Assembly (NCBI GenBank): GCA_944320785.1
Contig: CALUIR010000025.1
Span: forward strand, 1-42,259
DNA from: an uncultured Bacteroidaceae bacterium
Lineage (GTDB): Bacteria > Bacteroidota > Bacteroidia > Bacteroidales > Bacteroidaceae
DNA length: 42,259 bases
Reading direction: 5' to 3'
The notes below the pieces were generated by a model. That model was not told the DNA's origin, did no database searches, and saw nothing but the letters and a program-made list of their open reading frames with translations. The position numbers and the translations under genes were made by a program. This document shows positions 32,241 through 41,088 of the stretch, piece after piece (within the stretch, counting starts at the first letter, position 1; each line of letters opens with the position of its first letter).

Positions 32241-34385
32241 ATGAACAAAAAATACAAACTTCTCATCCTCGCCTTTTCCGCCATCAGCGCATACGCAGGG
32301 CCGGTCAGCGTGGAAGATGCCCAAAAAACAGCCATCCGGTTCCTTGAAAGAAGCATGCCGGAAAACCGTCAAGCGAAAGCAAAATCCCTGCACGCGGATG
32401 CATTGGAACTGGCTTACACCGCCATCTCAGCCGAAGGGTTGAACAGCTTCTATGTATTCAACAAAAGCGAAGAAGAAGGTTTCATCATCGTGTCGGGCGA
32501 TGACCGCACAACCCCTATCTTAGGATATGCCGAGTCCGGAAGTTTCGACTACGCCAACCTCCCCGGCAATTTCAAGTACTGGCTAGAAAGATGCCGGAAC
32601 ACGATTGCCTGCTTGGCCGGAAATCCGGCTTTCTCCCCCAATGCCACGGCCACAGATATTGCCCCCATGCAGCCCGATGCCGTGGCTCCTTTGCTAGGGA
32701 ATATTGCCTATGACCAAAACGCCCCTTATAACAACCTATGCCCCACGGTGGCTCCGCGCGAAAGGGCAGCCACGGGATGCTCTGCCACCGCCATGGCGCA
32801 AATCATGAAATTCCATGAACATCCGGCGCACGGCACAGGGGAACGCACCTACACCAGCCGGAGCCTGGGGCTCACCCTGCATGCCGACTTTGGGAACACG
32901 TCCTATGACTGGGAAAACATGCTGGACACCTACACACAGAACATTTTCAAGCCCAATTACAATGCGGAACAGGCTGAAGCCATCGCCACGCTAATGTACC
33001 AATGCGGGGTAGCCATGGAGATGGACTATAACACCTCAAGCAGCGCCACGGACTATGCCATGCTGAACGCTTTCGCCACCTATTTCGGCTACGACAGTTC
33101 CACCCTTCGCCTGCTGCAACGCGACTTCTACACCAGCACGGAATGGCGGGAAATCATCCGGGCGGAACTGGCCGAAGGCTATCCCCTCATCTACAACGGG
33201 CAATCCATGGAAGGAGGACACTCTTTCGTGTGCGACGGATATGACGCTTCCGGGCTGTTCCACATCAACTGGGGATGGGGAGGACTGAGCAACGGGTACT
33301 TCGATCTCGACATCCTGGAACCCGACGTGCAAGGCACCGGCGGCAGCCTTTCCGGCTTCAGCTTCGGGCAAACCATCATCACCGGCATACGCCCGGCCGA
33401 AGAAGGCCAAGAGCAAACCTCCCGGCCCGACCTGCGATTATCGGCACTTTCATTCAACAGGGAAAGCATCACGGCAGGCGAAACGGTCCATGCCCTCATC
33501 CGCATCACCAACAGCGGCACAGGGACTTTCAACGGCCTCATGGCTTTCAAAGTGGAGCCTGCCGACGGGCAAGAAGAAGCGGCATACCACTACCCGGACG
33601 AGAAACTCTCGCTGGAAACCGGATCTTGGTGGCTGACAGGAGAGATCAACTGCGAGATGTTCCCGGAAGAAAAGGAATACAACATCTACGTGGCCTGCCA
33701 AAACAACGGCGAGGAAGAATGGCAGGTGCTGGAAATGCCGTTCTGCCTGCCCGGCTACGTGAAAGCCATCGCAAAGGACGGCACCGTCACCTTCACCACC
33801 GAAGGCGTGCCGCAAGCGGAAGTGGAACTGTCCGGTTTCCAAGCGGAAGGCGAACTCTCCACCGGGCGGGAAGGCACGTTCACTTTCACCCTCGCCAACA
33901 CGGGAAGCATGGAGTTCAACCAACCGCTGTACCTCCTTTTGGAGGAAGAGACGACATTCCGGCCTGCCACCCAGTACGTATGGATGAAAGGCATTTACAT
34001 GCAGCCGGGAGAAACACGCGAGTTCACCGCCACCGGCACCATCACACTGGAGGCTGGCGGCTACACGGCTTACCTCATGACCGCCACCGGCATCTTAGGA
34101 TACATGCCCGTCACCGTGACCGACGAGAACGCCCACCTCACGGAAACAGAAAGCCAAGAAACCCGCATCTATCCCATCCCGACGGAAGAGTGGCTCTGCA
34201 TCGAATGCGGGCAACCCATCCAGGAAGTGGAAATCCACGACTTATCGGGCAGTGTCGTCCGAACGGCATCGCCCGGCAACAACAATGCCGCGAAAATCCA
34301 CGTCTCCACCCTGCCGAAAGGCATCTACATCGCGGAAATCCACACAAGCGATGGAACCATCTGCCGGAAAATCATGAAAGAATAG
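32241..34385 (+). CDS. secreted C10 (streptopain-type) cysteine protease with T9SS-type C-terminus
   Basis: A 714-residue exported protease. Signal peptide about 1-19 (MNKKYKLLILAFSAISAYAG). Prodomain of the Spi/inhibitor type about 20-145, with SFYVFNKSEEEGFIIVSGDD. Catalytic C10 domain about 150-385 with Cys180 in AATGCSATAMAQIM and His327 in GGHSFVCDGYD, followed by FHINWGWGG, the usual Trp-rich motif after the His. Two Ig-like or beta-sandwich segments follow (about 400-640), and the C-terminus (about 640-714, ending PKGIYIAEIHTSDGTICRKI) is a T9SS type A-like sorting module. Such proteases, e.g. SpeB, PrtT and interpain, cleave host proteins. Catalytic residues are complete. It is monocistronic, between two strong terminators. 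Confidence 0.92.
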   Translation: MNKKYKLLILAFSAISAYAGPVSVEDAQKTAIRFLERSMPENRQAKAKSLHADALELAYTAISAEGLNSFYVFNKSEEEGFIIVSGDDRTTPILGYAESGSFDYANLPGNFKYWLERCRNTIACLAGNPAFSPNATATDIAPMQPDAVAPLLGNIAYDQNAPYNNLCPTVAPRERAATGCSATAMAQIMKFHEHPAHGTGERTYTSRSLGLTLHADFGNTSYDWENMLDTYTQNIFKPNYNAEQAEAIATLMYQCGVAMEMDYNTSSSATDYAMLNAFATYFGYDSSTLRLLQRDFYTSTEWREIIRAELAEGYPLIYNGQSMEGGHSFVCDGYDASGLFHINWGWGGLSNGYFDLDILEPDVQGTGGSLSGFSFGQTIITGIRPAEEGQEQTSRPDLRLSALSFNRESITAGETVHALIRITNSGTGTFNGLMAFKVEPADGQEEAAYHYPDEKLSLETGSWWLTGEINCEMFPEEKEYNIYVACQNNGEEEWQVLEMPFCLPGYVKAIAKDGTVTFTTEGVPQAEVELSGFQAEGELSTGREGTFTFTLANTGSMEFNQPLYLLLEEETTFRPATQYVWMKGIYMQPGETREFTATGTITLEAGGYTAYLMTATGILGYMPVTVTDENAHLTETESQETRIYPIPTEEWLCIECGQPIQEVEIHDLSGSVVRTASPGNNNAAKIHVSTLPKGIYIAEIHTSDGTICRKIMKE

Positions 34386-34404
34386 ACCTGCATCCCGCAG
34401 CAAG

Positions 34405-34446
34405 AAATAGGAAGGGCGCGCCAATCATGGCGCGCCCTTCCTATTT
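34405..34446. terminator. 19-bp perfect terminator hairpin after the C10 protease
   Basis: AAATAGGAAGGGCGCGCCA (34405-34423) and its exact complement (34428-34446) are separated by ATCA. Both flanks are AT-rich (AAAT/ATTT), so it can terminate in both directions. It starts 20 nt after the protease stop. Confidence 0.85.
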
Positions 34447-34578
34447 CCCCGCACTGCGCCCAAGGCGGGCAACAACCCGCGCCAACCGCCTGCGCACAAA
34501 GGAAAGGAACGGAATACATACGGGAAGCAAATCCGGCTTGCCCGCATGGAAAAACCATTTCATGCCACCAAGAAGTCC

Positions 34579-34658
34579 ATCTTTAGGCTAAGGATGCATA
34601 TCTTTAGCCTAAAGATACACATCTTCAGGTTAAGGATACACATCCTTAGGCTAAAGAT
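34579..34658. repeat. four-unit palindrome array, copy 2 (21-bp period)
   Basis: 17-bp palindromes start at 34579, 34600, 34621 and 34642, again exactly 21 bp apart, with spacers GCAT, ACAC and ACAC. Unit number, period and consensus are identical to the array at 8914-8993. Both arrays continue with GATGAAG, then a related tail of about 40 bp. It lies in the 450-bp gap between two convergent genes, which is otherwise filled by two terminators and holds no gene. Confidence 0.85.
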
Positions 34659-34739
34659 GAAGAAATTGCACGGCCGGATCGGACTTCCTGCCCGCGCAAG
34701 CCAACTTTTCCGACGGCAAAAAACGGATTTGCCTCCTGC

Positions 34740-34781
34740 AAAAAAAGCCTGCAGGCAAGGGAATTCCCCCCGCCTGCAGGC
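34740..34781 (-). terminator. intrinsic terminator for the 1427-residue surface protein
   Basis: On the minus strand two copies of the self-complementary GCCTGCAGGC (34772-34781 and 34747-34756) form the stem around a GGGGGGAATTCCCTT loop. They are followed by seven T residues (34746-34740). It begins 55 nt after the gene stop. Confidence 0.8.
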
Positions 34782-34835
34782 CGCACCTTAGCACAGGATG
34801 CGCGCAAAGGCGCACACCCTCGCCAAGCTCATCCG

Positions 34836-37800
34836 TCAAGGAACCAGCACTTTCACCACTTCATCCCCGACCTTCACCACATAACAACCGCTGCCGGCCG
34901 ACACTTTCACGGCCGCTTTGCCTTGTGCCGCAAACAGAATCCTCCCGTCCATCGAATAAACGGCGACCGGCTCGCAATGGGGATTCACCACACAGATGTT
35001 TCCCGAAACAACATATACAACGGCCTTTTCTGCCGCCGCGTCGCTGATGGAAGTGCTGCTGCTGGCCTTCACCTCATTGGAATAGCCGGACTCGCCCTTG
35101 TCGTAAACCACCGTCACCGCATAAACATATTCCTTGCCGGCCTCAACCGCCTCGTCCGTGTAACGGGCATCCGCCACCGGGGCGGCATTCATCCTTTCCC
35201 CGTCACGGTAAACATTATATCCCTCTATCGCCAATTCCTGCGGCACTGCCGTGGAAGGAATATAAGATATGTCGTCAAAGAATATCGCGCTGTTGGTGTA
35301 AGAAAGGTGGATGGCGAAATACTTGGCATCGGCAGGCAATTGGAAACGGTATTCCGTCCACGCCGCCGGCACGTTTTCTACCGTCTCCAATTCCTTGAAA
35401 CTAGCTATTTCCTTGTCTGTTGAAGAATAAAGCACCGTAAATTCCTCCAGCCCGTAGTTGCCGAAGTTCAGGCTCTTTGCATAAAGGGACACTGTCTGCG
35501 CCACAGGATAAAGTTCCGGCGAAACCAGCCAGTCGTCCTTCATCGGGCTGCTGTACGGGGAAATCAATATCTTGTCCCCGGACATGCTGTCCCAGCCATC
35601 CTTTTCTGTCCCGATGATTTGCGACAAGTCTATCACTTGGAAGCTCATGGCGCCGCCAGAGTTCGGATACGTAATCCATTCGTTGGCCGAAGTGCGGAAC
35701 TCCATGCTGTAGTCCGACAAGTCATTGTCCACCATCGTCCAATCCCCTAAGTCCGTAATCGTGAAAGGCTCATACGATTCAAAATCCTCCACGGATGCTT
35801 CGGGCGGCAGGTCCGACAAACCGGGTGCCGACCACGAGAGTTCCACTGCCTCACCCGTCCCCTTGGCTGACAGGTCGCCGACCTTCGGATAGCCCGGTTC
35901 CTCGATTTCGATGATGACCGTGCCGGTGGTGTTGTTCTGCAAGTTCTGGTCGGCGACATCATCCACCACAGCATGGATGGCCACTTCATCCAAGTCCGGA
36001 ATCCCGGGCGTGAATGGCAAGCCGACTTCCACGCTTTGCCCGGGCTCCACAGCCGCCCCGTCCACGGTGCCTATCTGTTCATCCCCTTTGTAGAAATCCA
36101 CGGAGTATCCTTCGGCCTTCTCCTTGCCGACATTCGTCACCGTGACGGTGATTTCCTTCGTCTGCCCGGCCTTGATCCTGGCAGGCGCATCGATGCCGGA
36201 AGCCGACAAATTGTGCTGCAAGTCGTCCGCCAACTGGATATTGTCGATATTGAGGACTTGGTCCCTCAGCACATGACGCGTCACGAACGCAAGTTGGATG
36301 TACTCTTGTTCCTTGAATTCAGACAAATCAACCGTGTGCCGGCTCCATCCGCCGGCATCAGCCTTCAAATCCACCGTGGCAACCACCTGAGGCTCCATCT
36401 GCGCATTGAACACTTCTACCTCCAAAGCATCGTCTATCTCCGAATGATAAGCATAAAAATCCATGACCGGCTTCACGGTATTGCCAATGCGGACTTTTGG
36501 CGACACCAGCCGCATCTCCGACGGTGCTTCTTCCATGCTCGACAAGGAAATCAGGCCATTGTCGCTGTCTTGCGATTCCATGCTGTACATCGGCATCCAA
36601 GAACTGAATCCCGTGGCAGGCACATAAATCCATTCCGTGTAAGAAGCCATGCCCTGCGGGAATGATTCTTTGAACGGCATCTCATAAGGCACACCAACGG
36701 AAATATGCGTGGAATTAGCCTCAGAGCCAACTCCTGCGGCGGAAGAAGCAACGATGGTGTAGGCCACCGTCTTCTGTGCATCACCCAAACCTTCGATGCG
36801 ATCCACAAAATACAGTTCCTTGATGCCGCTGGCCACTTCTTCATACCCATTCCGCTTCACTGTATAAACCAAATCATCCGAATCAACATATCCCCCGTTC
36901 ATGCCAACAGCAGAGGGTGCTTCCCAAGCCACCTTCACCACACCGTATTCCGGCTCATCGAGCGTGATGTTGCCAACAGCCTGCGGCAGGTCGATGCCGA
37001 TATAAACTTGCTGCGACAAATCATCCCCGTTGCCCGATTCATTATAAGCAATCACCGTGTAAGTATTGAATCCTGCCAAGGGTTCCTTGTCTTCAAACGA
37101 AAGAGCCTGACCCGGCATTGCTTCCAAAAATTCTTCCAGCAATGTCTCTCCCCTGTACAATTCTATCTTCGTCAAACCCTCCAACGGGTCGCCTTTGATA
37201 GTCGTTTCCGGAGCATTGAATGAAACCGTTGCCTGCAATGCCCCTTTTTCCCCTGGATTCACCTGCAGGTTTGAAACAACTGCCGGGGCATTGGCGGATG
37301 CCATCTGCGCCACAGACACGTTGTCCAAGTCAAACGAATAAGCACCAGCATCGCTCTCCATATGGAAACCCACATAATACGCCGCCGACTGCGGCACACG
37401 GAATTTAGCCTCCAGCCTCAGCCATTCAAAGTTGGTGTTCACTTCTTGGGACGGGAGCAACTCTGCCGTCAACGATTCCACTTCAGGCAAATTGCCCAAT
37501 GCCACCCGGATGCGGTGCGTGTCCATGGAATTGCACTTGACATCAAAACTTAATTTGTAATATCCCCCTTCATCCAATTGCAGAGGAGGAGTAACCAACC
37601 AATCGTCTGCCTTTTCATGGGCATCGCTCATGTATTGCGCCACCCCAAGGGCTATGTCTTGGTACCATGTGCTTCCATCCGCATTGCCATCAACGACCGT
37701 GAACAAGTTGAAATTCGTCGTTGTGCTGAAATCCTCGGCATAAGGCATCTCATAGCCCGGCCCCATCACGACCTTGTTTGAAGACGCTTCTTCCCCTTCC

Positions 37801-39119
37801 ATCCCATCTGCCATCGGAGTCACGACATACCAATACTGCGCCAATTTGCTTGCCTGAATATCCTCCGTGAAAGAAGTCTGTGCATAGTCCTCGTACAAAA
37901 CCACATTGCCCGGATACCTTACAATCCGATATCGCAACGCTTTTGTATCCAAAAACCCTTGATGCACCCCTGTTTGAGGAGCTTTCCAAGACAAAACCAC
38001 TTTCGTCTCGCTCAGCTTTCCCAATTTCAAATCGGCCACGGCTGCCGGGACATCCATGCCAATCCATTGCCTGGCCACCACCCTTTCACCGGTTCCTTCG
38101 CCATTAGATACGGTCAGCACGAACTTGTAGTCGCCCGTTTCCAACGTAATGTTTTCAAGGGATATGGTTTCGCCCGGTTGCCCTGTCCCGGTCTTAGACA
38201 CATCGTTCATTAATAATGCATATTCCAAAGTGCCGTCCAAAGCAGCCCCGCCCTGTGTGACAGACGGCATGACAAAACGGATACTGCCCGTCGTGCTTCC
38301 ATTGGCGAAGTCCACTTGGAAATCCGTTGCCTTGCCCGGAGCATCCGCCGGGACATCTTCCAGAATGAACAAGCCCGTAATTTCCTCCTCATACGGGAAC
38401 GCATAGACAAGAGAAGCCTTTCCCGTGGACAAATCCACTTCATACAAGCCTGTGGCATCAAAAGACGTAGCCGCCCAATAACATTTACCGGTATTGGGAT
38501 CAATGGCGGCAGACTGCACCATCATCGGGTAAACACCGGTATCCCCTATCTCGGACATCTCCGCCGTTTCCTTATTGATGGCATACAAAAGGCCATCGCC
38601 GCCTATGCCATACAGTTGCCCCTCGTTGGAGCAAACCAAAGCCGCCAGCGTCATGCTGAAATCTGCAATGTACTGGTAACTGCCTTCTTCAGGAAGGAAC
38701 ACGCCGAACTTTGCCCCATTGTCCACAAAAACGCCGTAGATATTCCCGGTAGTCGGATCGTAAGCCAGGTCGAATGCGCCGATCCCGGTTTCATAGGAAG
38801 CCGTCATTTCCCAAGTGTCGGCATCATACACATACACCATCCCATCATCTGTATTGACAGAATAATACTCATGGTCCACATAAACTCCGCCGCCGTTGGC
38901 GTAAAGCCCCTGTTCAATCTTCACCGGGGTAAATACGGCACCGTCCGCCGTATTAAATGAATAAAGCCCGGCACGGCTCTCGCCCACCCATTCAAGAGAC
39001 GATATGATGCTCCCATAAATGGTAACACCGCCAGACTGGCCAAAAGCCATGACCGGCAACAAACTGAACAGCATGCCTAGTGCATATGCTGCCCGACTTT
39101 TGATACTGTTTTTTCTCAT
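34836..39119 (-). CDS. very large secreted adhesin-like protein, choice-of-anchor J/Fn3 modules, T9SS cargo candidate
   Basis: A 1427-residue exported protein. Signal peptide about 1-27 (MRKNSIKSRAAYALGMLFSL). Residues 30-250 look like a beta-propeller with repeated YAN/DPxTGNIYG-type blades (AYDPTTGNIYGVFVDNGAKF, DPNTGKCYWAATSFD). Then come repeated units of fibronectin-III-like domains and 'choice-of-anchor J'/cleaved-adhesin jelly rolls (e.g. DDWLVTPPLQLDEGGYYKLS near 530 and DDWLVSPELYPVAQTVSLYA near 1200). A CARDB-like domain with VTVTNVGKEKAEGYSVDFY lies around 1020. The C-terminus (AVYSMDGRILFAAQGK and GCYVVKVGDEVVKVLVP) resembles a T9SS sorting module. A role in binding glycans or proteins at the surface is plausible, ligand unknown. 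It shares modules with 13841-15631. Confidence 0.85.
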   Translation of the reverse strand: MRKNSIKSRAAYALGMLFSLLPVMAFGQSGGVTIYGSIISSLEWVGESRAGLYSFNTADGAVFTPVKIEQGLYANGGGVYVDHEYYSVNTDDGMVYVYDADTWEMTASYETGIGAFDLAYDPTTGNIYGVFVDNGAKFGVFLPEEGSYQYIADFSMTLAALVCSNEGQLYGIGGDGLLYAINKETAEMSEIGDTGVYPMMVQSAAIDPNTGKCYWAATSFDATGLYEVDLSTGKASLVYAFPYEEEITGLFILEDVPADAPGKATDFQVDFANGSTTGSIRFVMPSVTQGGAALDGTLEYALLMNDVSKTGTGQPGETISLENITLETGDYKFVLTVSNGEGTGERVVARQWIGMDVPAAVADLKLGKLSETKVVLSWKAPQTGVHQGFLDTKALRYRIVRYPGNVVLYEDYAQTSFTEDIQASKLAQYWYVVTPMADGMEGEEASSNKVVMGPGYEMPYAEDFSTTTNFNLFTVVDGNADGSTWYQDIALGVAQYMSDAHEKADDWLVTPPLQLDEGGYYKLSFDVKCNSMDTHRIRVALGNLPEVESLTAELLPSQEVNTNFEWLRLEAKFRVPQSAAYYVGFHMESDAGAYSFDLDNVSVAQMASANAPAVVSNLQVNPGEKGALQATVSFNAPETTIKGDPLEGLTKIELYRGETLLEEFLEAMPGQALSFEDKEPLAGFNTYTVIAYNESGNGDDLSQQVYIGIDLPQAVGNITLDEPEYGVVKVAWEAPSAVGMNGGYVDSDDLVYTVKRNGYEEVASGIKELYFVDRIEGLGDAQKTVAYTIVASSAAGVGSEANSTHISVGVPYEMPFKESFPQGMASYTEWIYVPATGFSSWMPMYSMESQDSDNGLISLSSMEEAPSEMRLVSPKVRIGNTVKPVMDFYAYHSEIDDALEVEVFNAQMEPQVVATVDLKADAGGWSRHTVDLSEFKEQEYIQLAFVTRHVLRDQVLNIDNIQLADDLQHNLSASGIDAPARIKAGQTKEITVTVTNVGKEKAEGYSVDFYKGDEQIGTVDGAAVEPGQSVEVGLPFTPGIPDLDEVAIHAVVDDVADQNLQNNTTGTVIIEIEEPGYPKVGDLSAKGTGEAVELSWSAPGLSDLPPEASVEDFESYEPFTITDLGDWTMVDNDLSDYSMEFRTSANEWITYPNSGGAMSFQVIDLSQIIGTEKDGWDSMSGDKILISPYSSPMKDDWLVSPELYPVAQTVSLYAKSLNFGNYGLEEFTVLYSSTDKEIASFKELETVENVPAAWTEYRFQLPADAKYFAIHLSYTNSAIFFDDISYIPSTAVPQELAIEGYNVYRDGERMNAAPVADARYTDEAVEAGKEYVYAVTVVYDKGESGYSNEVKASSSTSISDAAAEKAVVYVVSGNICVVNPHCEPVAVYSMDGRILFAAQGKAAVKVSAGSGCYVVKVGDEVVKVLVP

Positions 39120-39148
39120 AGTTTTGATGCAATTTTAAGATTATACTC

Positions 39149-39164
39149 TATATTTGCAAATATA
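39149..39164. promoter_or_regulatory. palindromic overlapping divergent -7 boxes
   Basis: TATATTTGCAAATATA is a perfect 16-bp palindrome that contains TATATTTGC on each strand. The plus-strand box lies 32 nt before the Omp28-like ATG (39190); the minus-strand box lies 36 nt before the ATG of the 1427-residue protein (39119). The 70-bp divergent gap has no other obvious promoter, so both genes appear to share this element. Confidence 0.6.
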
Positions 39165-39189
39165 TTCATTATTTCAATAAATCAAAGCC

Positions 39190-41076
39190 ATGCACTACCA
39201 TTTTTTCCCAATTAACATTTTCTGCTTGGTATTTGCACTTGTTGCCCATGCGTGTTTTCCGTGCAAAGCTTCCGCGCAAGATGCAAAGCCGGAACAAACC
39301 CTAAGCGCCGGCTACACCGGTTATTCCATCCATGGATATTGGGGGACAGGCAATAGGGCGCATCTGTCTGCGGCCATCCGCCTTGCCAATCCTGCAGAAA
39401 AAGGCAATCGCATCATCGCTTTGAGATGCGCGATAGGCGCAAATGAAAGCGTTGCCGACTGCAAAATATTCATAAAAAAGGATTTGGAAAAAGACGAGAA
39501 CCTCTATGAGCAGGCCTTTGTCCCCGCATACGGGTGGAACTACATCCACTTCGACTTCCCGTTCAACACCGCCGGGATGGAAGAACTGTACATCGGCTAT
39601 GAACTGACTACGGCAGAGGAAGCCATCGGCTACGGGTATTCTGCCGAAGAAGGAGCCGGTTACTTGCGGGTGAACAACAGCGCATGGACCACGCTGTCAC
39701 AGCAAGGGAGAAACGGCGCGGTGCATGGCATGTCGGCCATCTTTGAAGGCGGGGACTACCAAGGATACGAACAGAACGCCGTGAATATGGAAGATGCCCT
39801 GTTGCCCGGCCGCGTGAAAGCCGGTGAAGATTTCCTCTTGGAAGGGACATTGGACAATCTGGGCGTTTGCACGTTGCGCAGTTTCGACGTGGTATGCCAA
39901 ATCAACGGAGGAGAAGAAACGCGCCACCCGCAAACATGCGAACTGATGAACCGCGAAAACCAACCCTTTTCTTTCCCCATCCGTGTGCCGGAAGGGAAAA
40001 ACACCGTCCGCATCCGACTGGACGCGGCCAACGGGGAATCCGGCCACCTGCACTTCGACCGTACCTACACCGTCCATGCTTACCCCAAGGCATTCCCCAA
40101 AACCCTGCTGGTCGAATACTTCACCAGCCAGAATTGCGCCAATTGCCCGGAGGGGAAAGCCGTGCTTGACAAGGCCCTGCGCGGGCATGAAGGAGAAACA
40201 GCCATGATAACCCACCATGCCGGCTTCTCGAACGACCGGTTCACCATCCAGGAAAGCCTTTCGCTTGCCGAACGGTGGGACGTGCTGTCTGCCCCGAGCA
40301 TGATGCTGGACCGTTCCCCTGCCCGCATCAACGGGACGGAGATGTTGGTGTTCCACCCGGCATACGTCACCGCCGGGATGATTCGCGAACGCCTTGCCGA
40401 CTATGCGTTGGCCAACGTGGAGATAAGCAACCATTTCTACACGGACGACAACCATCTGGCCATCCATGCCAAAGTGGAGAAAGACGAAGCCTTCCCGGCT
40501 TCAGCCAAGCTGCATGTGTTCCTCTGCGAGAACGGGTATGCTGCCAGCCAGACAGGGAAAGGCGAATACTGGGAGAACTATGAACACAACCATTTTCCCC
40601 GCGCCGTATTGTCGGCATTAGAAGGAGATGCCTTGCACTACAATGAAGAAGGCGTAGCCGAAGCGACCTACACCTACGTGATCCCTGCGGAATATGCCGT
40701 CATCGGGAAGGAAGAAGCCACAGCCGCCCACCCGGAAAAAATGGAAATCGTAGCCTTCGTGGCCAACTTCGATGAAGCGACCGGCAACTACACCGTGCAT
40801 AACGCCGCCGTGCAACCCTTGAACCCCACGGCAGGAACCTCCATGCAACGACCGGCAGGAAACGGCAGCCTCCCGTTCCGGCTACAGGCAGGAAAAGGAT
40901 GCCTGAGCATCGAAGGCGACTTTGAACGGGCGGAAGTGTACAGCCTGTCAGGCAGGCTGGCTGCCACGCTCGGCAAGGCCCGGCGCACGGTCCTGCTCCC
41001 ACCCGGCATCTACATCGTAAGAACGGCAAGCACGGACGGCATCTCCGTGCAGAAGGCCATCGTCAAAGGCTTTTAA
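39190..41076 (+). CDS. Omp28-like exported protein with CxxC thioredoxin-like motif and T9SS-type C-terminus
   Basis: A 628-residue protein with an N-terminal export signal (hydrophobic stretch about 5-29, ending ACFPCKASAQ). Residues 30-200 form a beta-sandwich-like segment and 200-295 an Ig-like domain. The Omp28-type domain starts at about 300 with LLVEYFTSQNCANCPEGKAV, whose CANC looks like a thioredoxin-fold CxxC. The C-terminus (AEVYSLSGRLAATLGKARRT and PPGIYIVRTASTDG) is a T9SS sorting module. Omp28 of Porphyromonas gingivalis is a surface protein of unclear function; a thiol-redox role is possible but unproven. It is divergent from the large adhesin, and its stop lies 12 bp before the MFS gene. 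Confidence 0.85.
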   Translation: MHYHFFPINIFCLVFALVAHACFPCKASAQDAKPEQTLSAGYTGYSIHGYWGTGNRAHLSAAIRLANPAEKGNRIIALRCAIGANESVADCKIFIKKDLEKDENLYEQAFVPAYGWNYIHFDFPFNTAGMEELYIGYELTTAEEAIGYGYSAEEGAGYLRVNNSAWTTLSQQGRNGAVHGMSAIFEGGDYQGYEQNAVNMEDALLPGRVKAGEDFLLEGTLDNLGVCTLRSFDVVCQINGGEETRHPQTCELMNRENQPFSFPIRVPEGKNTVRIRLDAANGESGHLHFDRTYTVHAYPKAFPKTLLVEYFTSQNCANCPEGKAVLDKALRGHEGETAMITHHAGFSNDRFTIQESLSLAERWDVLSAPSMMLDRSPARINGTEMLVFHPAYVTAGMIRERLADYALANVEISNHFYTDDNHLAIHAKVEKDEAFPASAKLHVFLCENGYAASQTGKGEYWENYEHNHFPRAVLSALEGDALHYNEEGVAEATYTYVIPAEYAVIGKEEATAAHPEKMEIVAFVANFDEATGNYTVHNAAVQPLNPTAGTSMQRPAGNGSLPFRLQAGKGCLSIEGDFERAEVYSLSGRLAATLGKARRTVLLPPGIYIVRTASTDGISVQKAIVKGF

Positions 41077-41088
41077 ACAATCCTTGGC

